Below are positions 23,560-32,196 of a stretch of 32,308 nt of DNA, piece after piece. The DNA is from Thermoplasmata archaeon (lineage in GTDB: Archaea; Thermoplasmatota; Thermoplasmata; Thermoplasmatales; Thermoplasmataceae). Location of the stretch: positions 1 through 32,308 of the forward strand of contig JAJZWN010000013.1 of NCBI GenBank assembly GCA_021846695.1, in the 5' to 3' direction. The position numbers were made by a program, and so were the translations under genes. How positions within the stretch are numbered: position 1 is the first letter of the stretch; each line of letters starts with the position of its first letter. The notes below the pieces were generated by a model. The model had not been told where the DNA came from, did not search any database, and worked only from the letters and a program-made list of their open reading frames with translations.

Positions 23560-26500
23560 ATGATCGTAGACTCTATTGAAATGGAAAACTTCAAATCTTA
23601 TGGAGACAAACAATCAATTAAAATTAACAAAGGGTTCACGGTAATTATTGGCCCGAACGGTTCCGGCAAAAGCAATATTGGCGACAGCATGCTCTTTGTT
23701 CTTGGCATCAGGGCAAACAAAACTGTCAGGGTAGATAAACTTGAGGATTTTATCCACAAAACCGATCCTCCAAAAAAACATTGTTACGTTGCATTAAACG
23801 TTATATCCAACGAAAATAACAGGTATTCCATAAAAAGGGAGCTTGTATACAACCATGGCGAATACAAATCCAATTATTATATAAATGATAAACGTGCGAG
23901 CAGGACTGATGTATTGAAGCTTATAGATAGCTTCCATATATATCTTGACGCCTACAGCTTCGTTCTCCAGGGCGATATAAACAACCTTGTAAAAATGACA
24001 GGAACCGAAAAAAGGAAGCTTTTTGAATCCATTGCAGGGATAGAAAGTTATAAGGAAAGAATTGAAAGTGCGCAGAATGATATAAATGGGCTGAATGAAA
24101 ACCTCAATAGCATGGATGCTGTGCTTTTAGAAATAAAAAGTATGCTTGATACCCTGGAAGTAGATAGGGAAAACGCCTTAAAATACAATAAGCTCAATAA
24201 AGAAGTTAACGAATTAAAATTCTTCCTTAAAGTAAAGGACCGGGACAGGATAAACCAGGAACTTGCCATGTATAACGGGAATATAGAGAAAAGCCAATCA
24301 GACATAGATAATCTGGAAAATGAGAATAAAAACCTGTCCATACAGAGGGATGAAGCCATTAACAGGATAAAGGAAATAGAAGATAAATTGGATGCAATGG
24401 GTGGGCAGGAAGTTAAAGGCATTAGAAAAAGGATAGAAGAATTGAATATTGGAATTGCAGAGTTAAAAACAAAGATAGGCAGCACTGGTGAATCAAAGAC
24501 AAATTCAGAAGCACGGTTAAAAACTTCCCGTGAGGCCTATAACTTCAACAGGGAACAGCTGGAAAATAAACTCAAAGAGAAGAAAAACTATGAGTCTTAC
24601 CTTAAGGGAACAGAGAATTCCATAGCTAAAATTAACAGGGAACTGGAGAAATTCCGGCAGGAAAATTATGAAAACTCAAAATTGACAAGGGAAATTAACG
24701 ACAGGCTCGCAGCAATCGATGTAGAAATGCAGCAGGCAAATGACCAGATTATCAATGATTACGACATCAGAACTATAGAACAGGAATTGTCAGGATTTTC
24801 CAGGGAAAATACCATGAACGAGGAAAAAATAAAGGAAGAATCCATAAAAGTAAAGGATTTAAAATGGAAAATAGATAACCTGAAAAAAAATATTAAAGAG
24901 TATAGTGAAGAAATCAATGAAGTAAATAAAAAATTTCTTACCGTGAGGAACAAGCTTAATGAACTCGTAACAATGAAAAGCAACAACGACGTGGAAATCA
25001 GGAATAAGGAGAAAGAACTCCGTGGCCTTAACTATAGAGGCACAGCTAGCCCGGCATTAAGGGAAATAAACAGTATGATGGAAACGGAAAGTGGAATTCA
25101 CGGGCCACTGGGAAAACTCATAGAATATGAGGACAAATATGCAAATGCTGTGATTGTGGCTGCAGGAGGCAGATTGAATTCCATAGTTGTTGATAATGAT
25201 TCTGTGGCACAGATGTGCATACAGGCAATAAAAGCAAAGAAATTGGGGCGGTTGACATTCATACCTCTGAATAAGATTGCCACTTCACCGGACAGGCAAA
25301 AGGCAGCAGAATTAATAAATTCAGGCAATGCTATTGATTTTGTCAGAAATCTTATAACCTGCGACCCTGCATTTGAAAAAGCCATTAAATACGCATTCGG
25401 TGACACCGTACTTATGGATACACTGGAAAATGCAAGGAAGCATATGACCGGAGTACGTATAGTAACGCTGGATGGGGATGTTCTGGACCCTTCCGGAGCA
25501 ATGACAGGCGGATCAATTAAAAATGATGAAATTCTGGCAAACCGTATAACGAAAGCCATAGCTGAACTGGAGGAACAGAATGAAATACTGAAAAGTGAGA
25601 TAAGCTTCAAGGAAAAAGAAAACTCGGAAATATCCTCCAAACTGGCTGACCTTACAAGGAAGCGGGATATTTCAACCAGCAATATTAATAATTACGAAAC
25701 CCAGCTGCAGGAATCTGAGAACTCCATAGAGGCAGCGAAAACAAGGATTGAAGAAATTAAATTGAAAATAAAGGATGCAGAAGATAGAAAAAGCAATTTT
25801 GAGTTCAAGAAAAATGAAGTAAAGATGCAGCTATTTACCCTGGATAAGGAACGTAAAGAGCTATTTAAAAAATTAAAGGAACTGGCCCCAGAAAATGTGG
25901 AGATAGAAAAACAGATGGAAGAGGAACTGGGCAATGAAATGAAAAGCAGGGAAAATTATTCCAGTAAACTTGCACAGATTGAAACTGAATTTAAACACTT
26001 CACAGAAAAAAGCCAGGAGCTGGAGGAAAAAATAACCGGGCTTGAAAATGAAATAACAAAATTTACCGGCATGGTAGCTGAATTCAAAAATAAAGTCGAA
26101 GCAATGGAAAAAGAGCTTGAGGAAAACCGTGCAAAAGAAAATGAAATAGATTCCCGTTCAAGGGAGCTTTATACCGAAAAAAACCAGGTTTCCACTGCCA
26201 GGGACAAATTATTTGAAAATATAAGGAAGAATGATGATCTAATAAGCAATAAAAAAGCCATTATAGCAGGCCTTAAAACAAAAATAGAAAATCTGGCATT
26301 CCAGCTTGAAACAATAAATTACGAGATAGAAAATACAGGCATGGAATACATAGAGTTCAACATGAGCATATCCGAGGTGAAGCAAAAAATAGATGAAAAC
26401 AGCCGGGAAATCGAAAAGTTGGGGGCGGTAAATATGAAAGCAATTGAACAGTATGATATGGAACTCAATAAGTACAATAGCACAGAGGAAAAATACAAAA

Positions 26501-27030
26501 CACTGCTTTCAGAGAAAAATGACCTTATAGACCTGCAGAATCAGATCATAGAAGACGAAAAGAGAATATTCCTCGAATTATTTGATACTATTAATTCCCA
26601 GTTTCAGAAAATTTATGCAAGGTTATCAGAAGGAGGAGAGGCAAACCTGGAAATCACCAGCAGGGATGACCCGTTGAATTCTGAAGTTTATATAAAGGTA
26701 AAGCCCAGGGGAAAACACATGATAAAAATAGACGCACTTAGCGGTGGTGAAAAAAGTGTGGCTGTACTGGCATTGATACTTTCATTCCAGATAAAAAATC
26801 CATCGCCCATATACTATCTTGATGAGGTTGATATGTTCCTTGACGGGCATAATGCCGAACATGTAGGCGAATTATTTATGGAAAATTCCAAAACTTCACA
26901 GGTGGTGATGGTTTCCCTGAAGGGTGCGGTAACGAAATTTGCGGATAACCTGATTGCTGTAACCACAGATAAGCATGGAAATACAAAAATAATACAGAAA
27001 CGTATAGGTGAGGGGATTGGAAAGGGATGA
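23560..27030 (+). CDS. smc: Chromosome segregation protein SMC
   Basis: A 1156-residue SMC ATPase that, with the kleisin ScpA, compacts and segregates chromosomes. The N-terminal head has Walker A GPNGSGKSN (31-39) and the Q-loop FVLQGDINNLVKM. Two long coiled coils (about 165-500 and 680-1010) flank a hinge that starts ESGIHGPLGKLIEY near residue 510 and includes DPSGAMTGGSIKND around 645. The C-terminal head has signature LSGGEKSVAVLALI (about 1063-1076) and Walker B IYYLDEVDMFLDGHN. Length is typical. The promoter element is centred 25 nt upstream. The scpA frame starts 23 bp before its stop, so the two subunits are made from one transcript. Confidence 0.97.
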   Translation: MIVDSIEMENFKSYGDKQSIKINKGFTVIIGPNGSGKSNIGDSMLFVLGIRANKTVRVDKLEDFIHKTDPPKKHCYVALNVISNENNRYSIKRELVYNHGEYKSNYYINDKRASRTDVLKLIDSFHIYLDAYSFVLQGDINNLVKMTGTEKRKLFESIAGIESYKERIESAQNDINGLNENLNSMDAVLLEIKSMLDTLEVDRENALKYNKLNKEVNELKFFLKVKDRDRINQELAMYNGNIEKSQSDIDNLENENKNLSIQRDEAINRIKEIEDKLDAMGGQEVKGIRKRIEELNIGIAELKTKIGSTGESKTNSEARLKTSREAYNFNREQLENKLKEKKNYESYLKGTENSIAKINRELEKFRQENYENSKLTREINDRLAAIDVEMQQANDQIINDYDIRTIEQELSGFSRENTMNEEKIKEESIKVKDLKWKIDNLKKNIKEYSEEINEVNKKFLTVRNKLNELVTMKSNNDVEIRNKEKELRGLNYRGTASPALREINSMMETESGIHGPLGKLIEYEDKYANAVIVAAGGRLNSIVVDNDSVAQMCIQAIKAKKLGRLTFIPLNKIATSPDRQKAAELINSGNAIDFVRNLITCDPAFEKAIKYAFGDTVLMDTLENARKHMTGVRIVTLDGDVLDPSGAMTGGSIKNDEILANRITKAIAELEEQNEILKSEISFKEKENSEISSKLADLTRKRDISTSNINNYETQLQESENSIEAAKTRIEEIKLKIKDAEDRKSNFEFKKNEVKMQLFTLDKERKELFKKLKELAPENVEIEKQMEEELGNEMKSRENYSSKLAQIETEFKHFTEKSQELEEKITGLENEITKFTGMVAEFKNKVEAMEKELEENRAKENEIDSRSRELYTEKNQVSTARDKLFENIRKNDDLISNKKAIIAGLKTKIENLAFQLETINYEIENTGMEYIEFNMSISEVKQKIDENSREIEKLGAVNMKAIEQYDMELNKYNSTEEKYKTLLSEKNDLIDLQNQIIEDEKRIFLELFDTINSQFQKIYARLSEGGEANLEITSRDDPLNSEVYIKVKPRGKHMIKIDALSGGEKSVAVLALILSFQIKNPSPIYYLDEVDMFLDGHNAEHVGELFMENSKTSQVVMVSLKGAVTKFADNLIAVTTDKHGNTKIIQKRIGEGIGKG

Positions 27031-27787
27031 AATATTAAAGGCCCTGATAACACAGGATGTGGGCGAAGACCTATCATACTATAATGAAATCCTTAACAGC
27101 ACAGAGGACAATATAGATTATCCTGATATATTATCACAGACAGTTTCTAAAATATTCAGGCTCGTCCTCACGGGGAAACTGGACCCGTGGAGTGTTAACA
27201 TTTCAGAATTTAAAAATATTTTTGCCCGGGAAAAGAATGAAAATTTCGAAATTGCCGGCATACTTATTTCCAGTGCCTGGCATGTCCTTTATGAAAAAAG
27301 CATATACATGGTTCAGCGTGCTATTTATGAGGGCCCTGATTCTCCTGAAGAATATGCAGAGCCTGAAGATGGCATGGATGTATTCAATGCCGATGATACC
27401 ACCATAGGAACTATGCCAGACCTCCGTGTTCCGGTAATACATCAGGAAGAAGCTAAAGTAACACTTAAAGAGTTTTTAAGTGCAATGAAAAGTGTATACA
27501 GGAACAGTGAAAAAAAGGTAGTGGAGGAGGAGCCAGAAGATATTCCAGATATTGATGAGGATATAATAGCCAGGTCAAACACAGATGCTGTTGACGAAGG
27601 CATAAAAGACACATTGCAGAGAATATCACATTATATGAATCCATTTTTTGTTGAAGATTACTGGGGAAACACAAAATATGAAAGGGCAAATTTTATTTTA
27701 TTTTTGCTCTTCCTGGAAAGAGGAGGAAAAGTTACATTAAACCAGGAAGAACCATTTGGAAATATAGAAGTTATAAAATTATTTTAA
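27008..27787 (+). CDS. scpA: Kleisin subunit ScpA of the SMC complex
   Basis: A 259-residue kleisin that bridges the two SMC heads. The N-terminal helical domain includes the family-typical [13 protein letters not shown] (about 56-68). A poorly conserved acidic linker (about 115-200) contains [14 protein letters not shown]. The C-terminal winged helix has [17 protein letters not shown] and [10 protein letters not shown]. The best start is GTG 27008, inside the end of smc with GAGGGG nearby; TTG 27017 is an alternative. The shared transcript with smc fits their stoichiometric complex. No scpB follows: the next gene, radA, is convergent and overlaps by 4 bp. Confidence 0.9.
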   Translation: MRGLERDEILKALITQDVGEDLSYYNEILNSTEDNIDYPDILSQTVSKIFRLVLTGKLDPWSVNISEFKNIFAREKNENFEIAGILISSAWHVLYEKSIYMVQRAIYEGPDSPEEYAEPEDGMDVFNADDTTIGTMPDLRVPVIHQEEAKVTLKEFLSAMKSVYRNSEKKVVEEEPEDIPDIDEDIIARSNTDAVDEGIKDTLQRISHYMNPFFVEDYWGNTKYERANFILFLLFLERGGKVTLNQEEPFGNIEVIKLF

Positions 27788-28779
27788 GTACCGTCTATTA
27801 TTCCGTCCTCAGTGAGTGTAATTACAGCTTCCCCTTCAGGCAGGTAAGGCGAATCGATTAGCCTTGCTATTCTTTTTCCTGCTTTGGCTTTTCTGAGATA
27901 GAGCCTGAAAGTTGCGGTATGCCCTACAATATTCCCTCCTATTGGAGTCATAGGGTCCCCGAAGAAGACTGCAGGATTTGCAGATACCTGGTTCGTAACA
28001 GCTATAACAGCATTGAATATTGTTCCAAATTTCAACAGATCATGCATATGCTTATTCAACAACTGTTGCCTCTCTGCAAGTGACCCCCTGCCAACATATT
28101 CTGAACGGAAGTGGGATGTCAATGAATCCACTATCAATAGTTTTATTGGAAACTCCTTTGCTATATCGGATGCCTTCTCAGCCAGGAGTATCTGGTGATG
28201 TGCATTATATGCCCTTGCAACGTGTATCCTTTTAAGTGTCTCATCAGGATCAAGATTCTTTGCTTTTGCCATCTGGATTACTCTTTCAGGCCTGAATGTA
28301 TTTTCTGTATCTATAATGAGCACATCCGAGTTAAGCCCTCCCTGTTCCTCGGGCATTGTTGCGTTTACTGCAAGCTGGAGCATTATCTGTGTTTTCCCGG
28401 AACCAAATTCACCGAAAAACTCTGTTATGGATTGTGTTTCCAGCCCACCGCCAATAAGATTGTCAAGCCCCTGTGCACCAGTACTAAGTTTTCTTACTTC
28501 TTTTCTTCTCTTCAGAATTTCTTCCCCTGTTTCAAAATTGCCAACATCAGCATATTTTCTGGCTGCATTAATTATTTTTACAGCTGCACCTTCGGCTATG
28601 CCACTGATATCAGCAAGGTCCTTAGGCGACGCAACTGCGATAGCCATAATATCGTCGTATCCGTTTTCCCTTAGCTTTTCAGCTGTTGCCTCCCCAACAC
28701 CGGGTAAATCTTCTATTGTAAGTTTCTTATTTTCAAGTTCGCTGTCCAATTCATCATCTATTTTTTTTTCTTTTGCCAT
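27784..28779 (-). CDS. radA: DNA recombinase RadA
   Basis: A 331-residue archaeal Rad51/RadA strand-exchange protein. The N-terminal helix-hairpin-helix domain (about 20-75) includes [14 protein letters not shown]. Walker A is GEFGSGKTQ (123-131), and Walker [18 protein letters not shown] is followed by [15 protein letters not shown] and the L2 region VTNQVSANP. The C-terminus has [20 protein letters not shown] and ends without extension. No intein. I chose ATG 28779 (MAKEKK) rather than TTG 28791: it begins one base after the gap stop, with AAAGGAG about 12 nt upstream. It is therefore the second gene of a gap-radA operon. Together with radB, the window carries both RecA-family paralogues. 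Confidence 0.97.
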   Translation of the reverse strand: MAKEKKIDDELDSELENKKLTIEDLPGVGEATAEKLRENGYDDIMAIAVASPKDLADISGIAEGAAVKIINAARKYADVGNFETGEEILKRRKEVRKLSTGAQGLDNLIGGGLETQSITEFFGEFGSGKTQIMLQLAVNATMPEEQGGLNSDVLIIDTENTFRPERVIQMAKAKNLDPDETLKRIHVARAYNAHHQILLAEKASDIAKEFPIKLLIVDSLTSHFRSEYVGRGSLAERQQLLNKHMHDLLKFGTIFNAVIAVTNQVSANPAVFFGDPMTPIGGNIVGHTATFRLYLRKAKAGKRIARLIDSPYLPEGEAVITLTEDGIIDGT

Positions 28780-28780
28780 T

Positions 28781-29794
28781 TTAATATTCAACTCCTTTTA
28801 TGCCAAGTGAAGCGTCTGTCTTATCCCTCGAGAGATCCGGGTCAGTACCGAACATAGCCCTGATAGCATCAATGTTTTCCGGTATGACATCACTTTCCTG
28901 ATGCACTGCCTGAATATAATGCACTTTATTCTTATAAATATTTATACTGCCTTTCCAGATCGCTATCTCATAAAGGTCCGATCTATTTCTGGATAGTTCC
29001 CTTGCATAATCCATAACCTGTGCTGTGGAATTTACCCCTTCCTTATCATTAATAAGAATTAAACGCCTTTTCGTCGATAATTCAGATATTACTTCATCAA
29101 TGCCGGGTTCTGATTTTAATTCGAGGTTTATAACATGGACATGCATAAGTGTTGTTGGAACCTTTATAGCTGATGTCTCTACATTTATTCCATCCATAAC
29201 TGTCTTTAAATCTTCAGCATGGTGTGATGGATATGACATTGAAGGCTCAATTGCGTTTATTGGCCCCTTTTTATTATCATTCGGGTCTGTAGCACGGCGC
29301 ATAATTGTTGCGTTTACCTCCTGGACTCCAAACTTTTCCTTTAATGGAGAAACAGACCTGGCAAGTGCTGTGGTATTGCATGATACAACACGCACATAGT
29401 TTTTGTTTAAAGATTTAGGATAATTGGAATATGAATTGAAGCTTGATTCAACAACGGTGCTTTTTTCTCCCCCTTCCAGGACGGCCTTGATTCCATACTG
29501 GCGGTATAACTTCAAATTTTTTTCTCCATTTCCTTCAGGTGTGCCATCAACAACAATATCCGATTCTGAAAGCAAATCCTCCAGTGTGCCTTTCACCCTT
29601 ATTCCATGTGCTTCAAATTCCCGTTTCTTGTCCATATCTGGAGTGTAAATATTAAAATTCCTGGAAGCAAGTTTTGTAACATAATCAGGGGAATTCTTTA
29701 CAATGCCTGTAACGTACATGTCATCCTGTATGGATACTCCATAAGCTACTCTCCTGCCTATTGTGCCATAACCATTAATAGCGACTCCTATCAT
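28781..29794 (-). CDS. gap: Glyceraldehyde-3-phosphate dehydrogenase, archaeal type II
   Basis: A 337-residue archaeal phosphorylating GAPDH that interconverts glyceraldehyde 3-phosphate and 1,3-bisphosphoglycerate with NAD(P). It has the Rossmann [10 protein letters not shown] loop (8-17), [11 protein letters not shown] (83-93), the catalytic cysteine in SCNTTALAR (C139), and a PSHHAED histidine segment. SCNTTGL is the commoner form; here alanine replaces the glycine. ATG 29794 gives the usual start [10 protein letters not shown], and TATA element 29816-29826 is centred 26 nt upstream; an in-frame ATG seven codons earlier would overlap that element. The radA ATG follows one base after the stop, so a glycolysis gene and a recombinase share a transcript. 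Confidence 0.95.
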   Translation of the reverse strand: MIGVAINGYGTIGRRVAYGVSIQDDMYVTGIVKNSPDYVTKLASRNFNIYTPDMDKKREFEAHGIRVKGTLEDLLSESDIVVDGTPEGNGEKNLKLYRQYGIKAVLEGGEKSTVVESSFNSYSNYPKSLNKNYVRVVSCNTTALARSVSPLKEKFGVQEVNATIMRRATDPNDNKKGPINAIEPSMSYPSHHAEDLKTVMDGINVETSAIKVPTTLMHVHVINLELKSEPGIDEVISELSTKRRLILINDKEGVNSTAQVMDYARELSRNRSDLYEIAIWKGSINIYKNKVHYIQAVHQESDVIPENIDAIRAMFGTDPDLSRDKTDASLGIKGVEY

Positions 29795-29815
29795 TGGAAT
29801 AAGATAGTGTTGCAT

Positions 29816-29826
29816 ATTATAAATTT
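29816..29826 (-). promoter_or_regulatory. TATA element for gap-radA
   Basis: AAATTTATAAT on the minus strand, centred about 26 nt before ATG 29794. It supports the shorter GAPDH start and a leaderless operon. Confidence 0.6.
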
Positions 29827-29862
29827 ATTCATTTATCTGTATCCAGACAATCAAGGAAATGG

Positions 29863-29871
29863 TTATATTTA
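29863..29871 (+). promoter_or_regulatory. TATA element for priS
   Basis: TTATATTTA, centred about 23 nt before GTG 29890; the gap promoter is divergent about 40 bp away. Confidence 0.5.
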
Positions 29872-29889
29872 TTAGATTAATCATACAAT

Positions 29890-31032
29890 GTGACAGGTAC
29901 CGGATTAATGCAATATTTCAGGGAATATTATTATAAAAACCATCTTGGCATACCTGATATGCTATTCCAGAGGGAGATTGGCTTTATACCTTTTAACGGT
30001 ACAATGATCAGGCATAAAAAATTCGATAGCCAGAACGAAATAGAAAATTTCGTACGCAGGGCTATACCAAGGCACCTTTATTATTCATCTTCCTATTACA
30101 GGTTTCCTGACCAGCATAAAATGCTTGAAAAGGAATGGCTCGGTGCGGAACTTATCTTTGACCTTGATGCGGACCATATTGAAGGAGCAGATAAAATGAC
30201 ATATATGGAAATACTTGCGGAGGTTAAGAAGCATACTCTGAGGCTCCTGGAAATGCTTATGGATGATTTTGGATTTGAAGAGAAAAATATTCGCCTTTAT
30301 TTCTCCGGAGGCAGAGGGTACCATGTTCATGTGGAAAGTGATAGGATATACACAATGGATTCTGATTCCAGAAGGGAAATCGGAGATTATATCAAAATTG
30401 AAGGATTGAATATGGAGGATTTGAAGTTGCTTGACGATAGTTACTTTGAATATGGAATACTTAAGAAATTTAACATTTACATATCCAATTTTTACAGAAA
30501 TCTGGATGAAAATTACATAAAAAAAGTATTCCCGAAATCCTGGTGGAATTATTTAGAGTATCTGGAAAAATATTACAATGGGGAAAAAATCAGGGATTTC
30601 CTCAGCAATGAAAAAGGAAACAAATTTAAGTTGTTGATAAAGCAGAATAAAAGCAATGAAAACGCTTCAATAGATTATGACAGGATAATTCTTGGCAAAA
30701 TTCTTGAAGATTTTAAAAGTAATGCGCTGGCAGAGATTGATGAACCTGTAACCACAGATATCCACCGCCTTATAAGATTCCCCTATAGCCTCCACGGTAA
30801 AACAGGGCTAATGGTTAAACCGGTAGCTATAGGCGAATTAAAAACCTTTAACCCGCTTGATGAGGCTATTCCAGATGTGTTTCAGGGAAGGGATGTAAAA
30901 ATTAATTTAAAGATAGATAAATTTTCCATAGAAATGAATCGACAAAATTATAATATAGCCAGGGGGGAGAACTCTGTCCCATTATACCTTGCTATATTCG
31001 CCAGCGCCATAGATGTTGCAGATTTTATTTAG
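29890..31032 (+). CDS. priS: DNA primase small (catalytic) subunit PriS
   Basis: A 380-residue archaeal/eukaryotic-type primase catalytic subunit (Prim1 fold), which makes RNA or DNA primers with PriL. The catalytic acids are in IFDLDADHI (D91, D93, D95), motif II is SGGRGYHVHV (139-148), and motif III lies in TTDIHRLIRFPYSLHGKTGL. The whole protein contains no cysteine, so the Cys/His zinc-binding knob normally inserted after the DxDxD motif is missing; a short helical linker runs straight from DADH to motif II. Start is GTG 29890, supported by a TATA element 23 nt upstream; ATG 29908 is an alternative. It ends with a 4-bp overlap with the convergent Ala-Trp repeat gene. priL is not in the window. 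Confidence 0.93.
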   Translation: MTGTGLMQYFREYYYKNHLGIPDMLFQREIGFIPFNGTMIRHKKFDSQNEIENFVRRAIPRHLYYSSSYYRFPDQHKMLEKEWLGAELIFDLDADHIEGADKMTYMEILAEVKKHTLRLLEMLMDDFGFEEKNIRLYFSGGRGYHVHVESDRIYTMDSDSRREIGDYIKIEGLNMEDLKLLDDSYFEYGILKKFNIYISNFYRNLDENYIKKVFPKSWWNYLEYLEKYYNGEKIRDFLSNEKGNKFKLLIKQNKSNENASIDYDRIILGKILEDFKSNALAEIDEPVTTDIHRLIRFPYSLHGKTGLMVKPVAIGELKTFNPLDEAIPDVFQGRDVKINLKIDKFSIEMNRQNYNIARGENSVPLYLAIFASAIDVADFI

Positions 31033-31760
31033 TCTGCCAGATCAAGGTTCTTCAACCTTGCTATGAAATCATCTTTACTGGTGTCAAACAACGATGTAAG
31101 TTTTATCAGGTCTTCTCCTTCTATAAGCTCCTTTGCCTTCGATTTAAATGGGAATATATCTTCTTTTGTTAGAATTCCTTTTTCACCCAGGTCAATTATT
31201 GTTTCCCAGGCATTCAGCCGTATATACTGATTGGAGGATTTAAGAACATTAAAAAGATATTTTTTATTATCGTCGTAATCTGCATTGCTAATCACGCCGG
31301 CCTTCAATAGCAATGGAACCATGTGCCATGCATCGCTTACAACCCCGGGATTATCACTTTTCAGGCTTGCTATGAAAATATCTTTATACGGAGTTAGATA
31401 GGTATTGTCTATATATCCACCATTTACAAGGTCAATAGCATTCCACCATGCGGTAAGGTCCCCACTTTTTACATATGGAATAAGATAGGATTTCCTTTTA
31501 TCTATATCTTCCTTACTTATATATCCTGCATCAGCAAACCTTCTTGCCAGTACCCATGCATGTACTTTAACCATTTCATCAGTGGTAGTTAGCAAATCGA
31601 GGAATTTTGTCTTATTTTCAATAACATACTCTTTTGTGAGTATATTGTTATCAATAAGGAAATCAACCTTATACCATGCATCCAATCTGGAAAACTGGTC
31701 CTCAAGCGACAGTGATTTTATATAGTACGGTTTATTCTTTTCAATTAACTCGTTTACCAT
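31029..31760 (-). CDS. Ala-Trp 40-residue repeat protein, HEAT/ARM-like solenoid
   Basis: A 243-residue protein made almost entirely of a repeated unit. Ala-Trp pairs occur at residues 28-29, 68-69, 104-105, 144-145 and 184-185, giving periods of 40, 36, 40 and 40. Each unit reads roughly 'xAWxxxxxLxxxGxIoxexxxxxKxxxhxxL', two helices per repeat, with a partial unit at the N-terminus (KNKPYYIKSLSLED). This looks like a HEAT/ARM-type alpha solenoid used for protein or nucleic-acid binding; no enzyme motif, cysteine or signal peptide is seen. TATA 31781-31790 (minus strand) is centred 25 nt before the ATG. It converges on priS with a 4-bp overlap. Family not recognised. Confidence 0.82.
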   Translation of the reverse strand: MVNELIEKNKPYYIKSLSLEDQFSRLDAWYKVDFLIDNNILTKEYVIENKTKFLDLLTTTDEMVKVHAWVLARRFADAGYISKEDIDKRKSYLIPYVKSGDLTAWWNAIDLVNGGYIDNTYLTPYKDIFIASLKSDNPGVVSDAWHMVPLLLKAGVISNADYDDNKKYLFNVLKSSNQYIRLNAWETIIDLGEKGILTKEDIFPFKSKAKELIEGEDLIKLTSLFDTSKDDFIARLKNLDLAD

Positions 31761-31780
31761 GATTTATACATAGTGTATCT

Positions 31781-31790
31781 ATATAAATAT
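31781..31790 (-). promoter_or_regulatory. TATA element for the Ala-Trp repeat gene
   Basis: ATATTTATAT on the minus strand, centred about 25 nt before ATG 31760. Confidence 0.55.
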
Positions 31791-31930
31791 TTTTCGAGAT
31801 ATTCACAACTATGACTAATTCATCCAGAAAATAAAATTCTTATCGGCCAGATTTAAGGAAAAATTATGATTTAACTTTTAATATTAAAGCATATTGTAGA
31901 AATATTCCTATCCATTAACAGTAAGCCTCC

Positions 31931-32160
31931 GTGTCCAGTGACAGGACTGGTACATAAACTGGATGTACCGTACACTGATATGCTCCCGCGCTAAGCAGGA
32001 GAACAAAAATTAACTCCAGAGTGGCTTTTTTGATTAACAGTATTTGCATTGAAGGCACCGGTTCTTATGAGGCCTGAACCTACCAGTATTCTTATACTGT
32101 TCCCTATTTTTACTATCCCTTAGCAGAAATCCTACCAGTTTTAACTGTGGGATGAATGCA
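31931..32160. mobile_element. Structured non-coding region, probable left end of IS200/IS605 element
   Basis: The stretch between the repeat-protein promoter and tnpA carries a series of hairpins. CAGTG/CACTG (31936-31940, 31973-31977) encloses a perfect 7-bp stem GGTACAT/ATGTACC (31949-31955, 31963-31969). CTCCCGC/GCAGGAG follows with one mismatch (31983-32001). Further on are GGTTC/GAACC (32060-32080), CAGTAT/ATACTG with a 4-nt loop (32084-32099) and CAGTT/AACTG with a 2-nt loop (32136-32147). It looks richer in G+C than nearby spacers. IS200/IS605 elements have hairpins in their ends that TnpA recognises as single strands, so part of this is likely the element's left end; the exact boundary is not visible. 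Confidence 0.5.
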
Positions 32161-32196
32161 TAAATTATGTACATCTGTCAATTATATAGTATTGTA

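Noticed and set aside
25098..25682. 194-codon minus-strand frame inside smc
   Set aside because: Antisense to the SMC hinge and coiled coil, with Ser/Phe-rich composition typical of reversed Glu/Lys-rich coding DNA.
28780..28791. TTG 28791 as radA start
   Set aside because: The GGAG motif would be immediately adjacent to the TTG; ATG 28779 gives the normal MAKEKK start and near-perfect spacing from the gap stop.
28316..28810. 164-codon plus-strand frame opposite radA
   Set aside because: It is antisense to the conserved RadA coding sequence, has a low-complexity Ser/Phe-rich product and no promoter; a shadow frame.
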